A stretch of 64,000 nucleotides of DNA from Leisingera daeponensis DSM 23529 (GCF_000473145.1 NZ_KI421500.1:3915362-3979361), one strand, 5' to 3'. Positions 9,276-18,565 are shown, counted from the stretch's first letter. Numbers and translations are program-made. Notes: generated by a model not told the origin, from the letters alone.

Positions 9276-10246
9276 GACATCACCTCGCGGGCGGCAGCGG
9301 TGATTTGGGCGGCGCCGGGCAGGTAGAGGTGTTCGAGCCGGGCCAGCGGCGGGATGATGTCAGGTGCGGCAACCCGGCGCACCGGAGCCAGCAGCGCCTC
9401 CAGCGCCTGCTCGGCGATGCAGGCAGCAATCTCGGCGCCAAAGCCGCCGGTGCGCGGGGCCTCGTGCACGATCACGCAGCGCCCGGTCTTGCGGACAGAG
9501 GCGAGAACCGCGGGCGCGTCATAGGGTTTCAGCGTCGCCAGGTCGAGGATTTCCGCCGAAATGCCGCCCTCCGCCAGATCCTGCGCCGCCTCCTGGCATT
9601 CCTTGACCGAAGCGCCCCAGGTCACGAGGGTCAGGTCGCGGCCCTGCCGCAGCAGGCTGGCCCGGCCGAGGGGCAGCCCGGCGCCGTCCTCCGCCACCTC
9701 CTGGCGGCTGGCGCGGTAGAGGCGCTTGGGCTCGAAAAACACCACCGGGTCCGGGTCGCGGATCGCCGACAGCAGCAGGCCATAGGCCTGCGCGGGCGAG
9801 GAGGGGATCACCACCTTCAGCCCCGGGATATGGGCAAACAGCGCCTCGATGCTTTCGGAGTGATGCTCCGGCGCGCGGACCCCCGCGCCGTAGGGCGCGC
9901 GCAGCACCAGCGGGCAGGTCAGCCGGCCTCGGGTGCGGTTGCGCATCCGCGCCGCGTGATTGGCGATCTGGTCCAGGGCCGGGTGGATGAAGCCCTGGAA
10001 CTGGATCTCCGCAACCGGGCGGAAGCCCTGCACCGCCAGCCCCACTGCCGCCCCGGCAAGGCCCGCCTCGGACAAGGGCGTGTCGCGCACCCGGTCCCGC
10101 CCGAACCGCTGCCACAGGCCCTCGGTGGCGCGGAACACGCCGCCGTCGGGGCCGATGTCCTCGCCCAGCAGCAGCACGGCGGGATCGTCCTCCATCGCGC
10201 GGGCGAGGGCGGCGCGCACCGCTTCGACCAGGGTCATCTCAGCCAT
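9266..10246 (-). CDS. 2-oxoacid dehydrogenase E1 beta subunit
   Basis: The 326-residue beta subunit starts at the ATG at 10246 (MAEMTLVEAVR). This is preferred over an ATG 72 bases upstream because the conserved family sequence begins here and its ATGGCTGA overlaps the E1alpha stop. LLGEDIGPDGGVFRATEGLW and DTPLSEAGLAGAAVGLA are typical of the thiamine-diphosphate-binding beta subunit, and the transketolase C-terminal domain follows. Together with E1alpha it decarboxylates a 2-oxoacid and acylates the E2 lipoyl group. Confidence 0.88.
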   Translation of the reverse strand: MAEMTLVEAVRAALARAMEDDPAVLLLGEDIGPDGGVFRATEGLWQRFGRDRVRDTPLSEAGLAGAAVGLAVQGFRPVAEIQFQGFIHPALDQIANHAARMRNRTRGRLTCPLVLRAPYGAGVRAPEHHSESIEALFAHIPGLKVVIPSSPAQAYGLLLSAIRDPDPVVFFEPKRLYRASRQEVAEDGAGLPLGRASLLRQGRDLTLVTWGASVKECQEAAQDLAEGGISAEILDLATLKPYDAPAVLASVRKTGRCVIVHEAPRTGGFGAEIAACIAEQALEALLAPVRRVAAPDIIPPLARLEHLYLPGAAQITAAAREVMSWH

Positions 10247-11333
10247 CGCGGGCCTCCGCCGGTTGCGCGGGGATCGGCGGCACAGCGCCCGCCAGCCCGG
10301 CATAGAGATAATCCGCAACCGCCGTGTCCGGCTGCGGCGGCGTCGCCAGATAGGCTTCGGCGGCGGCTTCGACCTCGGACCCGATCTCGGCCTTCAGCGC
10401 CTCCTCCTCCTGCCGGGTCCAGCCGTGTGCGTCCTGCAGGTGCTTGCGCAGGCGGCGCAGCGGTTCCGCCGCCCAGTGCCTGCTGACCTCGGCGTCGTCG
10501 CGGTAGCGGGCGGCATCGTCGGCGGTGGTGTGGTCGGACAGCCGGTAGGAGATGCATTCGATCACGCTGGCGCCGCCGCCGCTGCGGGCGCGCGCCAGAG
10601 CGCGTTCCACTGCGTCCCGCACCGCGATCACGTCGCAGCCGTCGGCCTGTTCGCCCGGCAGCCCGGCGGCGACCGCCTTTTGCGCCAGGGCCGCGGCTGC
10701 GGTCTGGCTGCTGAGCGGCACCGATATGGCCCATTGGTTGTTGTTGATCACAAACACCGCCGGCAGGGTCCACACGCCGGCCATGTTCAGCGCCTCGTGG
10801 AAATCCCCGCGCGAGGTCGAGCCGTCGCCGCCAACCGCCACCGCGCAGCGCGCCTCGCCCCTGAGCTGGAAGGCCAGCGCCACCCCCACGGCCTGGGGGT
10901 ACTGGGTGCTGACCGGCACGCAGACCGGGAAATCCTGCCGCGGACCGGCGAAATCCGAGCCGCGCTCATCGCCGCCCCAGTAGAGCAGCGATTCCTCCAT
11001 CCGCACGCCGCGCCAGAATTGCGCCCCCTGTTCGCGGAAGGACGGCAGCAGCACATCCTCGGGCCGCATCGCGGCGGCAATGCCGACGGCGGCGGCCTCC
11101 TGCCCCAGCGAGGACGCGAAGGTGCCCAGCCGCCCGGTGCGCTGAAGGGCGACGGCCTTCTTGTCGAACAGGCGCGTGCGCAGCATCCCGGCATAGAGCG
11201 CGGTCAGCTCTGTCCGCTGTTTGGCGAAATCCGGCAAGCAGCCCTGCACCGTCCCCTGCGCGGACAGATACCGGGTGAAGGGGATTGCGGCCAGCCCGGC
11301 CGCTGTGCCGTGCTGGTCAGCATTCTGCGGCAT
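10239..11333 (-). CDS. 2-oxoacid dehydrogenase E1 alpha subunit
   Basis: The 364-residue protein has the thiamine-diphosphate motif GGDGSTSRGDFHEAL...INNN around 160-195 and a FREQGAQFWRG segment typical of pyruvate/branched-chain E1alpha. AGGA lies 8 nt before the ATG at 11333. It is the first gene of the operon E1alpha-E1beta-E2-amino-acid dehydrogenase. The divergent kinase gene shares the 135-bp intergenic region, which contains an FNR-type box 77 nt upstream of this start. Substrate could be pyruvate, acetoin or a branched-chain oxoacid; the downstream dehydrogenase favours the last. Confidence 0.87.
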   Translation of the reverse strand: MPQNADQHGTAAGLAAIPFTRYLSAQGTVQGCLPDFAKQRTELTALYAGMLRTRLFDKKAVALQRTGRLGTFASSLGQEAAAVGIAAAMRPEDVLLPSFREQGAQFWRGVRMEESLLYWGGDERGSDFAGPRQDFPVCVPVSTQYPQAVGVALAFQLRGEARCAVAVGGDGSTSRGDFHEALNMAGVWTLPAVFVINNNQWAISVPLSSQTAAAALAQKAVAAGLPGEQADGCDVIAVRDAVERALARARSGGGASVIECISYRLSDHTTADDAARYRDDAEVSRHWAAEPLRRLRKHLQDAHGWTRQEEEALKAEIGSEVEAAAEAYLATPPQPDTAVADYLYAGLAGAVPPIPAQPAEARDG

Positions 11334-11409
11334 TGCGGCATTCCTGCAAGTGTAGTGCCGCTTATAAAATTAGGCCGGCGGCGCGCACTGTCCACGCCCG
11401 CGGCGCGGC

Positions 11410-11423
11410 TTGACCTTGCTCAA
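11410..11423. promoter_or_regulatory. FNR/FixK-type box between divergent E1alpha and kinase genes
   Basis: TTGACCTTGCTCAA matches 8 of 10 positions and is a clean TTGA-N6-TCAA palindrome. It is 46 nt before 11469 and 77 nt before 11333, so it could serve either direction. Confidence 0.65.
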
Positions 11424-11468
11424 GGCGGCGCGGCGGCGGGGCTGCTAGGCTTTCTTGGGGGTGAGGCG

Positions 11469-12995
11469 ATGCAACCGGATGAAACCCAGCAGGCAGAAGT
11501 GGTGGCCTTTCTGAGCGAGCCGTCGGTGCACGGGGCGGAGGCGCCCGTCGAGGTGATCACGACCCATTCCGCGCATGTGTTCCTGACCGGCAGCCAGGCG
11601 TTCAAGATCAAGCGGGCGGTGCGCTACAGCTATCTGGATTTCTCCTCGCTGGCGGCGCGCAAGGCGGTGCTGGAGCGTGAGCTGGCGCTGAATGCCCCGG
11701 CAGCGCCCGAGATCTATGACAGCGTGATCGCGGTCACGCGGGAGCCGTCGGGGCGGCTGGCCCTGGATGGCGCGGGAACGGCGGCCGAATACGTCCTGCG
11801 GATGCGCCGGTTCCCGCGGGAGGCGGAGCTGAGCCATATTGCCGATCGCGGCGGGCTGACGGTTGATCTGGCCGGACGGCTGGGCACTGCGGTGGCCGCC
11901 TATCACGCGGAGGCGGCGCGGCGCGGCGCCGGCGGGGACGCCCTGATCGGGGAAATCGTGGAGGAACTGCGGGAGGCGCTTGGCGGCATGGAGGAAGTGC
12001 TGGGCCGCGGCCGGGTGGACGCCTTCCTGGAGGCCGCCGGGCGGGCCTTTGCAGCGGCAGCGCCGTTGCTGTCGCAACGGGCCGGGGCGGGGCTGGTGCG
12101 GCGCTGCCACGGCGATCTGCACCTGCGGAACCTGGTGCTGATCGGCGGCCGGGTGGTGCCCTTTGACGCGCTGGAGTTCGATGAGCGGCTGGGCACCTGC
12201 GACGTGTTCTATGATTTCGCCTTTCTGCTGATGGATCTGCTGCACCGGGGCGCGGCGGCGCAGGCAAATGCGGCGCTGAACAGCTATTTGCGGGCGACGG
12301 GGGATTTCGGCGGGCTGGCTGCACTGCCGCTGTTCATGGCGCTGCGGGCCGCGATCCGGGCGATGGTGACGGTGCAGGGGATGGCCGGGAGCGGCAGCGA
12401 AGCGGCTGCCGGGGAGGCCCGCAGCTATCTGGATCTGGCGGCAGACTGCCTTGCCGCCGCGCCGCCGCGGCTGGTGGCCGTGGGCGGGCTGTCGGGCACC
12501 GGCAAGACCACGGTTGCCGCGCGCGTCGCGCCGCTGCTGCGGCCCGCGCCCGGCGCAGTGCATCTGCGCAGCGATGTGGAGCGCAAGGCGCTTTTGGGTG
12601 CCGCGCCGCTGGATCGGCTGCCCGCCGCGGGCTATGGCCCGGACGTGACCGCCAGGGTCTATGCCCGTCTGCTGGAGCTGGCGGAGCAGGCCCTGCGCGC
12701 CGGCCACAGCGTCATTCTGGATGCGACCTTTCTGGAGGCGGAGTTCCGCGACCGGGCGCAGGCGCTGGCGGACCGGCTGCGGGTTCCGTTCGCGGGGATC
12801 TGGCTGCAGGGCGACCCGGCGGTGCTGGAACAGCGGATCGCTGCGCGCACAGGCGATGCCTCGGATGCCGACGCGCAGGTGCTGCGGGCGCAGCTGAAGC
12901 GCGCCGCGGACCCCGCAGGCTGGACCCGGATCGCCTGCGGCGGCGAAGCCGGTGAGGTGGCCGGGCTGGTCGAGGCCGCGCTGGGTAAGGCGTGA
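11469..12995 (+). CDS. Bifunctional aminoglycoside-phosphotransferase-like / P-loop kinase
   Basis: The 508-residue two-domain protein starts at the ATG at 11469, after GTGAGG. Residues about 30-320 are a phosphotransferase fold with the catalytic loop CHGDLHLRNLVL and the metal motif FDALEFDE. Residues about 335-500 hold a P-loop NTP-binding domain with VGGLSGTGKTTVA and a zeta-toxin/gluconate-kinase-like layout. This APH-plus-AAA arrangement is a known family of unknown substrate, often placed near Usp genes. Resistance to an aminoglycoside should not be inferred. Confidence 0.8.
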   Translation: MQPDETQQAEVVAFLSEPSVHGAEAPVEVITTHSAHVFLTGSQAFKIKRAVRYSYLDFSSLAARKAVLERELALNAPAAPEIYDSVIAVTREPSGRLALDGAGTAAEYVLRMRRFPREAELSHIADRGGLTVDLAGRLGTAVAAYHAEAARRGAGGDALIGEIVEELREALGGMEEVLGRGRVDAFLEAAGRAFAAAAPLLSQRAGAGLVRRCHGDLHLRNLVLIGGRVVPFDALEFDERLGTCDVFYDFAFLLMDLLHRGAAAQANAALNSYLRATGDFGGLAALPLFMALRAAIRAMVTVQGMAGSGSEAAAGEARSYLDLAADCLAAAPPRLVAVGGLSGTGKTTVAARVAPLLRPAPGAVHLRSDVERKALLGAAPLDRLPAAGYGPDVTARVYARLLELAEQALRAGHSVILDATFLEAEFRDRAQALADRLRVPFAGIWLQGDPAVLEQRIAARTGDASDADAQVLRAQLKRAADPAGWTRIACGGEAGEVAGLVEAALGKA

Positions 12996-13032
12996 CCGGG
13001 CGCAGACCGCAGGACAGGCCCCAAGCCGCCGT

Positions 13033-13046
13033 ATGACTCCAATCAA
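13033..13046 (+). promoter_or_regulatory. FNR/FixK-type box upstream of small Usp
   Basis: ATGACTCCAATCAA (8 of 10) lies 54 nt before the start at 13100. Confidence 0.6.
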
Positions 13047-13099
13047 TGCAGCGCCGCCTTCGCCGGGGTAGCCTGAAGCCAGCATTAAGGAGGACCGCG

Positions 13100-13507
13100 A
13101 TGTACAAGAATATCCTTGTCCCGATTGCCCCGGACCACAGCGCCGATACCGCTGCTGCGATGGAGGCCGCCCGGCTGCTGGCGGGCAGCGATGGCAGCAT
13201 CACCGCGCTGACCGTGGCCGAAGCCATTCCCGGCTATGTGGTGCAGCAGCTGCCGGAGGGTCTGCTGGAACATACCCATGACGAGATGCTGGCGTCGCTC
13301 AAGGCCGATCTGGGCGGGGTGAAAGACGTCAAGGCGGTGGTTGTCACCGGCCATGCCGGACGCGCGATTACCGATTACGCCGACCAGCATGGCGCCGATT
13401 GCATCGTCATCGCGTCGCACCGGCCCGGGCTGCAGGATTACTTCCTGGGATCGACGGCGGCGCGGGTGGTGCGCCACGCCGCCTGCACCGTGGTTGTGAT
13501 CCGCTAG
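13100..13507 (+). CDS. Universal stress protein, single domain
   Basis: This 135-residue single Usp domain starts MYKNILVPIAPDHS, the classic first strand. It ends with SHRPGLQDYFLGSTAARVVR, in which the first glycine of the nucleotide-binding signature is replaced but the GSTA part is kept. AAGGAGGA precedes the ATG at 13100. Its TAG stop overlaps the stop of the convergent permease gene in the tetranucleotide CTAG (13504-13507). Confidence 0.88.
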   Translation: MYKNILVPIAPDHSADTAAAMEAARLLAGSDGSITALTVAEAIPGYVVQQLPEGLLEHTHDEMLASLKADLGGVKDVKAVVVTGHAGRAITDYADQHGADCIVIASHRPGLQDYFLGSTAARVVRHAACTVVVIR

Positions 13508-14628
13508 CTGTCCTGCGCCACCGAGCGGCGGAACAGCAAGAGGCTGGTGGCCAGCAGCGCCGCGCCCAGCAGCGCCATCCACAGGAATTCCGGCCAGACG
13601 GTTTCAAAGCCTGCGCCCTTGAACACGATGGCCTGGCTGGCGGACATGTAATGGCGCGACGGCAGGAGCGTGGTGGCGGCCTGCAGCCAGCCGGGCTGGC
13701 TTTCGACCGGGGTTTCGCCGCCCGACAGCATCAGCATCGGCAGGATCGTCAGCATCACCAGCAGCGCAAACTGCGCCATGGAGCGCGCGACCGTCGCCAG
13801 AAACACCCCCAGCGCGGTGGCGGTGAACAGAAACAGCGCCGTGCCGCAGAGGAACAGGATCTTGGACCCGGCGATGCTGATGCCCAGAAAACCCTGCATC
13901 ACAAACGCCAGCGACAGCGCGGCCGCAACCAGCACCACCGCGGCGTTGGCCCAGATCTTGGCCACCGCGATGTCAAACGGCGACAGCGGCATCGCCAGCA
14001 GATGCTCGATGGTGCCGTGCTCGCGCTCGCGGATCATCGCGGCACCGGTCAGGATCGTGGTCAGCCACATGATCTGGCCGATCAGCGCGTTGATGCCGGA
14101 AAAGCGCACGGTGTCGCGGTTCGGGTTGAAGGCGCTGCGGATGATGATGCCCAGGGTCTGCGGCGCGGCCAGATCGGCGCCGATGGCAAAGCGGCGGATT
14201 TCGGTGCTGAGAATGCTGGTGATGTAATGCACGCCGATGCCCGCCTGCTCCATCGCGGTGGCGTCGATCAGCACCTGGATTTCCGGCACCCGGGCGGCGC
14301 GCAGGTCCTTTTCAAAGCCGGGCGGCACCGCCACCACGAACAGGAAGTCGCCCGCATCCATCCGCGCGGCGCCGGTGCCGGGGGCGATCTGCACCACCGG
14401 CTGGAATTCCGGCGGAAAGAACGCCTCCGCCAGTTTGCGCGACAGGGGCGAGTTGTCCTCGTCCGCGAAGGCAATCGAGGCGTTGTTGACCGAGGTGGCC
14501 ACGCCCGTCGCCTCCAGCACCGGCGACAGGCTGAAGGACCAGACCAGAAGCGCCATCATGACCCAGTCGCGGCGCAGGCTCATCATCTCCTTGAGGCCGA
14601 GCCAGAATATCCGGGACAGCCGCTGCAT
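13504..14628 (-). CDS. yhhJ: ABC-2 type transporter permease (YhhJ-like)
   Basis: The 374-residue ABC-2 permease has an N-terminal helix (about 25-45), a large extracytoplasmic domain (50-180) and five or six helices after residue 185 containing EREHGTIEHLLAMPLSPFD, the ABC-2 signature region. It directly abuts the upstream fusion ATPase, with its ATG next to the TAG stop. Its order after a HlyD-like protein and an RbbA-like ATPase is the same as yhiI-rbbA-yhhJ in E. coli. The exported substrate is unknown. Confidence 0.82.
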   Translation of the reverse strand: MQRLSRIFWLGLKEMMSLRRDWVMMALLVWSFSLSPVLEATGVATSVNNASIAFADEDNSPLSRKLAEAFFPPEFQPVVQIAPGTGAARMDAGDFLFVVAVPPGFEKDLRAARVPEIQVLIDATAMEQAGIGVHYITSILSTEIRRFAIGADLAAPQTLGIIIRSAFNPNRDTVRFSGINALIGQIMWLTTILTGAAMIREREHGTIEHLLAMPLSPFDIAVAKIWANAAVVLVAAALSLAFVMQGFLGISIAGSKILFLCGTALFLFTATALGVFLATVARSMAQFALLVMLTILPMLMLSGGETPVESQPGWLQAATTLLPSRHYMSASQAIVFKGAGFETVWPEFLWMALLGAALLATSLLLFRRSVAQDS

Positions 14629-17325
14629 CTACTTCTCCTGCGCGCGCAGCGACAGCGCGGCCAGCAGGGTGAACACCGGGCCGAAGCAGGCCAGCGCCAG
14701 AATGTCGGGCAGCAGCGCCTCCCAGCCCAGCCCCTTGGTGAAGGCGCCCACGTTCAGATGCAGGAAATAGGAGGACGGCCACAGCGAGCCGATGGTCTGG
14801 GCGCCGCCCTCCAGCGTCGAGACCGGCTGCAGCAGGCCGGAGAACTGGATCGTCGGCACAACCGAGGCGATGGCGGTGGCAAAGGTGGCCGCCACCTGGC
14901 TGGAGGTCATGGTGGCGATCAGCATCCCGTAGGAGGTGGCGGCCCAGACATAAAGCAGCGCGCCAAGGGCCAAGGGCAGCGGGTCGCCCTTGAGCGGCAC
15001 CCCGAAGACCACGATGGTCATCGCCGCCAGCAGCAGGAAGTTGGCATAGGCGATCACGATATAGGGGATCTGCTTGCCGATCAGGAATTCGAGCCGGGTG
15101 GTGGGCGTGACGTAGAAATTGACGACCGAGCCCAGCTCCTTTTCCCGCGCGACACTGACCGCCATCAGCACCGCGGGCAGCATGATCAGCAGGATCGCGG
15201 GCATCGCAGGCGCCATGGCGGCGATGCTCTCAAAGCTCTGGTTGTAGCGGAACCGCGGCTCTATCCGGGCGATTTCGGGCTGGCGGACACCGCTGGCGGC
15301 GGCCTGAGCGCTCAGGAAGGACTGATGCAGCCCGGCGGCGTAGCCCTCGACCGTTTCGCCCTTGAAGGGGATGGCGCCATCGACGATCGCCAACACCTCC
15401 GCCGGTTCACCGGCGCGCAGCTTGCGCCCGAAATCGGGCGGCAGCTCAACCACCAGCGACACCTCGCCCGAGACCAGCCGGCTGCGGCCCTCGGCGGCGC
15501 TGGCCAGCGGCGGGGTGGGGCGGAAGTAGCGGGAGCCGGAGATTTCCGCCAGGTAGGCGCGGCTTTCGGGGCTTTGCGACAGGTCGAGCGCGGCATAGTC
15601 CAGCTCGTCGATGTCCAGCGAAATGCCGAAGCAGAACACCAGCATCAGGATCACCGAGCCGAGGAAGGCAAAGGCCAGGCGCACATGGTCGCGCAGCACC
15701 TCCACCGTTTCGCGCCGCGCATAGGCCAGGGCGCGCCCGAGGCCGCCGCCCGTGCTGGCGCGGGCGGCCTGCACGCCGGTCACCGGCGCGGCGACCGGGG
15801 CAGGGGGATCGGCGGCCTTGAGGATGGAAATAAACGCCTCCTCCAGGCTGTCTGCCGCCTCGGCGGCCATCAGGTCTTCGGGGGTGCCTTCGGCCAGAAC
15901 CTTGCCCGCATGCATGAAGGACACCCGGTCGCAGCGTTCCGCCTCGCCCATGAAGTGGGTGGAGACGAAGATCGTCACGCCCTCGTTGCGCGACAGCTCA
16001 ACCAGCAATGCCCAGAACATGTCGCGCGCCTCCGGATCGACGCCGGAGGTCGGCTCGTCCAGGATCAGCACCCGCGGGCGGTGGATCACCGCAACCGCCA
16101 GCGACAGTCGCTGCTTGATGCCCAGCGGCAGGGCGGCGGCGAGGGTGGTGCTGTGCGCCGCAAGGCCAAAGCGCCGGGTCAGTTCCGCAACCCGCGCCTC
16201 GCGGTCTTTGATCCCGAAAATGCGGGCGTGAAGCTGCAGGTTCTGCTGCACGCTCAACTCGCCATAGAGCGAAAACGCCTGGCTCATATAGCCGATCTCG
16301 CGGCGCAGCGCGCGGTTGCGGGCGTCAACCGGCTTGCCGAACAGCTGCGCTGTGCCGGAGCTGATCGGCAAAAGGCCGGTCAGCATCTTCATGGTGGTCG
16401 ACTTGCCGCAGCCGTTGGAGCCCAGAAAGCCGAAGATCTCGCCCCGCCCGATGGTGAAATCGACGCTGTCCACCGCGACGAAATCGCCGAAGCGCCGGGT
16501 CAGCCCGCGGGCGGTGATCACCGGCTCGGGACTGACCCGGTGCGCGGGCGCTGCGACCTCGATCGCCAGCGGCTCCCCATGCGCCCGCAACTGCCGGTAG
16601 GCGGTTTCCAGGTCGGGCGCGGCGCCTCTCAGCGCCTCCGGCGGGCCCTGGAACAGCACCCGCCCCGCGTCCATGGCGACGATCCAGTCGAAACTCTGCG
16701 CCTCCTCCATGTAGGCGGTCGAAACCAGCACCGAGAGGCCGGGGCTTTGGTTGCGGATGGCGCTGACCAGCGCCCAGAACTGGCGGCGCGACAGCGGATC
16801 GACGCCGGTGGTCGGCTCATCCAGCACCAGCAGCTTGGGGTCGTGGATCAGGGCGCAGCACAGGCCCAGCTTCTGTTTCATGCCGCCAGACAGCCTGCCC
16901 ATCAGCCGGTCCGCGAAAGGCGCCAGCCCGGTGGCTGAGAGCAGCGCCGCAATGCGGATCTCGCGTTCTTCCTCGCCCTGGCCGAAGAGGCGCGAGAAAA
17001 ACTCCAGGTTCTCCCGCACCGACAGTTCCGGGTAGAGGTTGCGGCCCAGCCCCTGCGGCATGAAGGCAATGGCGGAGCAGACCCGGCGCCGGTGGGCGGC
17101 GTTGCCGATCGGGCCGCCCAGCACGTCTATCGACCCGGACTGCAGTTTCTTGGCGCCGGTGATCAGGCCCAGAAGGGTGGACTTGCCAACCCCGTCGGGG
17201 CCGATGAACCCCACCAGCCGGCCCGGCGGCAGATCCAGCGTGACCGTGTCCAGGGCGGTCAGCTTGCGGTAGCGGTGGCTCACCTGCGCGATGCGGATGC
17301 CGGGAGGGCCTGCCGCGGCGGTCAT
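14629..17325 (-). CDS. rbbA: RbbA-like double ABC ATPase fused to ABC-2 permease
   Basis: The 898-residue protein resembles E. coli RbbA in length and layout. The first ABC domain has GPDGVGKST, LSGGMKQKLGL and LVLDEPTTGVDPLSR. The second has GSNGCGKST, a less usual signature LPLGIKQRLSL, and LILDEPTSGVDPEAR. A C-terminal ABC-2 membrane domain follows from about residue 535, containing FYVTPTTRLEFLIGKQIPY. RbbA in E. coli is described both as a ribosome-associated ATPase and as a transporter part; linkage to HlyD and a second permease supports export here. Its ATG overlaps the HlyD stop (ATGA). Confidence 0.87.
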   Translation of the reverse strand: MTAAAGPPGIRIAQVSHRYRKLTALDTVTLDLPPGRLVGFIGPDGVGKSTLLGLITGAKKLQSGSIDVLGGPIGNAAHRRRVCSAIAFMPQGLGRNLYPELSVRENLEFFSRLFGQGEEEREIRIAALLSATGLAPFADRLMGRLSGGMKQKLGLCCALIHDPKLLVLDEPTTGVDPLSRRQFWALVSAIRNQSPGLSVLVSTAYMEEAQSFDWIVAMDAGRVLFQGPPEALRGAAPDLETAYRQLRAHGEPLAIEVAAPAHRVSPEPVITARGLTRRFGDFVAVDSVDFTIGRGEIFGFLGSNGCGKSTTMKMLTGLLPISSGTAQLFGKPVDARNRALRREIGYMSQAFSLYGELSVQQNLQLHARIFGIKDREARVAELTRRFGLAAHSTTLAAALPLGIKQRLSLAVAVIHRPRVLILDEPTSGVDPEARDMFWALLVELSRNEGVTIFVSTHFMGEAERCDRVSFMHAGKVLAEGTPEDLMAAEAADSLEEAFISILKAADPPAPVAAPVTGVQAARASTGGGLGRALAYARRETVEVLRDHVRLAFAFLGSVILMLVFCFGISLDIDELDYAALDLSQSPESRAYLAEISGSRYFRPTPPLASAAEGRSRLVSGEVSLVVELPPDFGRKLRAGEPAEVLAIVDGAIPFKGETVEGYAAGLHQSFLSAQAAASGVRQPEIARIEPRFRYNQSFESIAAMAPAMPAILLIMLPAVLMAVSVAREKELGSVVNFYVTPTTRLEFLIGKQIPYIVIAYANFLLLAAMTIVVFGVPLKGDPLPLALGALLYVWAATSYGMLIATMTSSQVAATFATAIASVVPTIQFSGLLQPVSTLEGGAQTIGSLWPSSYFLHLNVGAFTKGLGWEALLPDILALACFGPVFTLLAALSLRAQEK

Positions 17326-18323
17326 TCGAACAGCTCAGGCGGGATGCGCCGGTCCAGCGCTTCGGGCCAGGGCTGGTCCGGGTCCAGCCGGATCACCGCC
17401 ACGCCGCGCAGGCCGGTCTTCACATGCTCGATCCGCGCCGCCACCAGATCCTGCGGGATGCGCACGCGGACGCGGAACACAAGCTGCTCGCGCTCGCTCA
17501 GGGTTTCGACCTGCTTGGGGGTGAACTGGGCCTCGGGCGAGACAAAGGTGACGGTTGCCGGAATGGCGTAATCGGGCAGCGCATCCAGCACGATGCGGGC
17601 CTCGGCGCCGATCGGCAGAAGCCCGGCCTCGCGGGCGGGCAGGAACACCTCCATATAGATGTTCTCAAGGCTCAAGAGCGTCAGGATCGGCCCGCCGGCG
17701 CCCACCACCTCGCCCGGCTCCGCCAGCCGGTACAGGACCCGGCCCGGCATCGGCGCGGTCAGGGTGCTGTCCTCGATCTGCGCCGCGATCCGGCGCACCT
17801 CGGCCTCCGCCGCGGCGATCCCGGCGTCGGCGGTGGCGACCCGCGCCCGCGCCGCGCCCAGCACCGCTTCGGCCACCGAATGGGCGGTGTCGCGCTCCTC
17901 AAAGACAGTCTCAGAGATGTTGTGCCCGGCCAAGAGCGCGGTGGCGCGCTCCAGCTCATGCTCGGCGCGGCGGTGCTCACTCTGGCGCTGCACCACCAGC
18001 GCCTCCGCCTCGGCCTTGGTCTGGCGCGCCAGCGCGGCTTCGGCCCTGGCCCGGTCATGCGCCGCCGACAGCTCATCGGTGTCCATCACCACCAGAACGT
18101 CGCCCGCCGCAACCAGGCTGCCCTCTGCCGCCATGACCCGCGCCACCCGGCCGGCCCTGGCGGGGGCGATCTCCACCTGTTCGGCCTCGATCCGGCCATT
18201 GCCCTGCACAAAGCCGCCCGGCAGCTCCGCGCCATTTCCGGAAACGTAAAAATACATTGCGGCGCCCGCCAGCAGCACAGCTGCCGCGGCAAATACCGCG
18301 CCTGTCTTCTTTTGCATCGCCAA
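17322..18323 (-). CDS. yhiI: HlyD/membrane-fusion protein (YhiI-like)
   Basis: The 333-residue periplasmic adaptor has one N-terminal signal anchor (about 9-27), a biotinyl-lipoyl-like half motif (VEIAPARAGRVARV), a helical hairpin rich in Ala/Glu (75-170), the second lipoyl half (LTAPMPGRVLYRLAEPGEVV) and a beta-barrel. It should bridge the RbbA/YhhJ-like inner-membrane exporter to the periplasm or an outer-membrane channel. It is the first gene of a three-gene operon with an FNR-type box 56 nt upstream. An internal ATG two codons later is an alternative start. Confidence 0.85.
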   Translation of the reverse strand: MAMQKKTGAVFAAAAVLLAGAAMYFYVSGNGAELPGGFVQGNGRIEAEQVEIAPARAGRVARVMAAEGSLVAAGDVLVVMDTDELSAAHDRARAEAALARQTKAEAEALVVQRQSEHRRAEHELERATALLAGHNISETVFEERDTAHSVAEAVLGAARARVATADAGIAAAEAEVRRIAAQIEDSTLTAPMPGRVLYRLAEPGEVVGAGGPILTLLSLENIYMEVFLPAREAGLLPIGAEARIVLDALPDYAIPATVTFVSPEAQFTPKQVETLSEREQLVFRVRVRIPQDLVAARIEHVKTGLRGVAVIRLDPDQPWPEALDRRIPPELFE

Positions 18324-18378
18324 GCGCCCGGTCCTTCACACCATCCGCCAAGCTTAGGCCGATCCCCGGCGGGATGAC

Positions 18379-18392
18379 TTGTTCTGGATCAA
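18379..18392 (-). promoter_or_regulatory. FNR/FixK-type box upstream of the yhiI-rbbA-yhhJ-like operon
   Basis: The + strand reads TTGTTCTGGATCAA (9 of 10). It is 56 nt before the HlyD start at 18323. Confidence 0.7.
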
Positions 18393-18428
18393 GCCCCCTC
18401 AAGCGCGGCACCGCACGCGGGCCGCCCC

Positions 18429-18442
18429 TTAACCGCAGTCAA
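18429..18442 (+). promoter_or_regulatory. Degenerate FNR-type box upstream of sorAB
   Basis: TTAACCGCAGTCAA matches 7 of 10 positions, 124 nt before the sorA start. This is a weaker candidate than its neighbour at 18379. Confidence 0.35.
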
Positions 18443-18565
18443 TGCGCCTGCGCCAGGCGCGTGGTCAAATGGCCGCATCAGCTTCCAGCGGAGGCCGGTC
18501 CGGCCGGCAGGTCCGCAAGCCACGGCCCGGCACCGGTGGGGCCTGCAAGCAAAGGGAATGGCAAC

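Noticed and set aside
6480-9326. 948-codon + strand frame over DUF4405-like, dehydrogenase and E2 genes
   Set aside because: It crosses three real minus-strand genes and their gaps and has no recognisable domain.
11469-12995. Antibiotic-resistance reading of the aminoglycoside-phosphotransferase fold
   Set aside because: The fused P-loop domain marks a separate family of unknown substrate; the fold alone is no evidence of resistance.
13399-16938. 1179-codon + strand frame across the ABC genes
   Set aside because: The minus strand holds both ABC cassettes and the permease with intact Walker motifs; the + frame is compositional.
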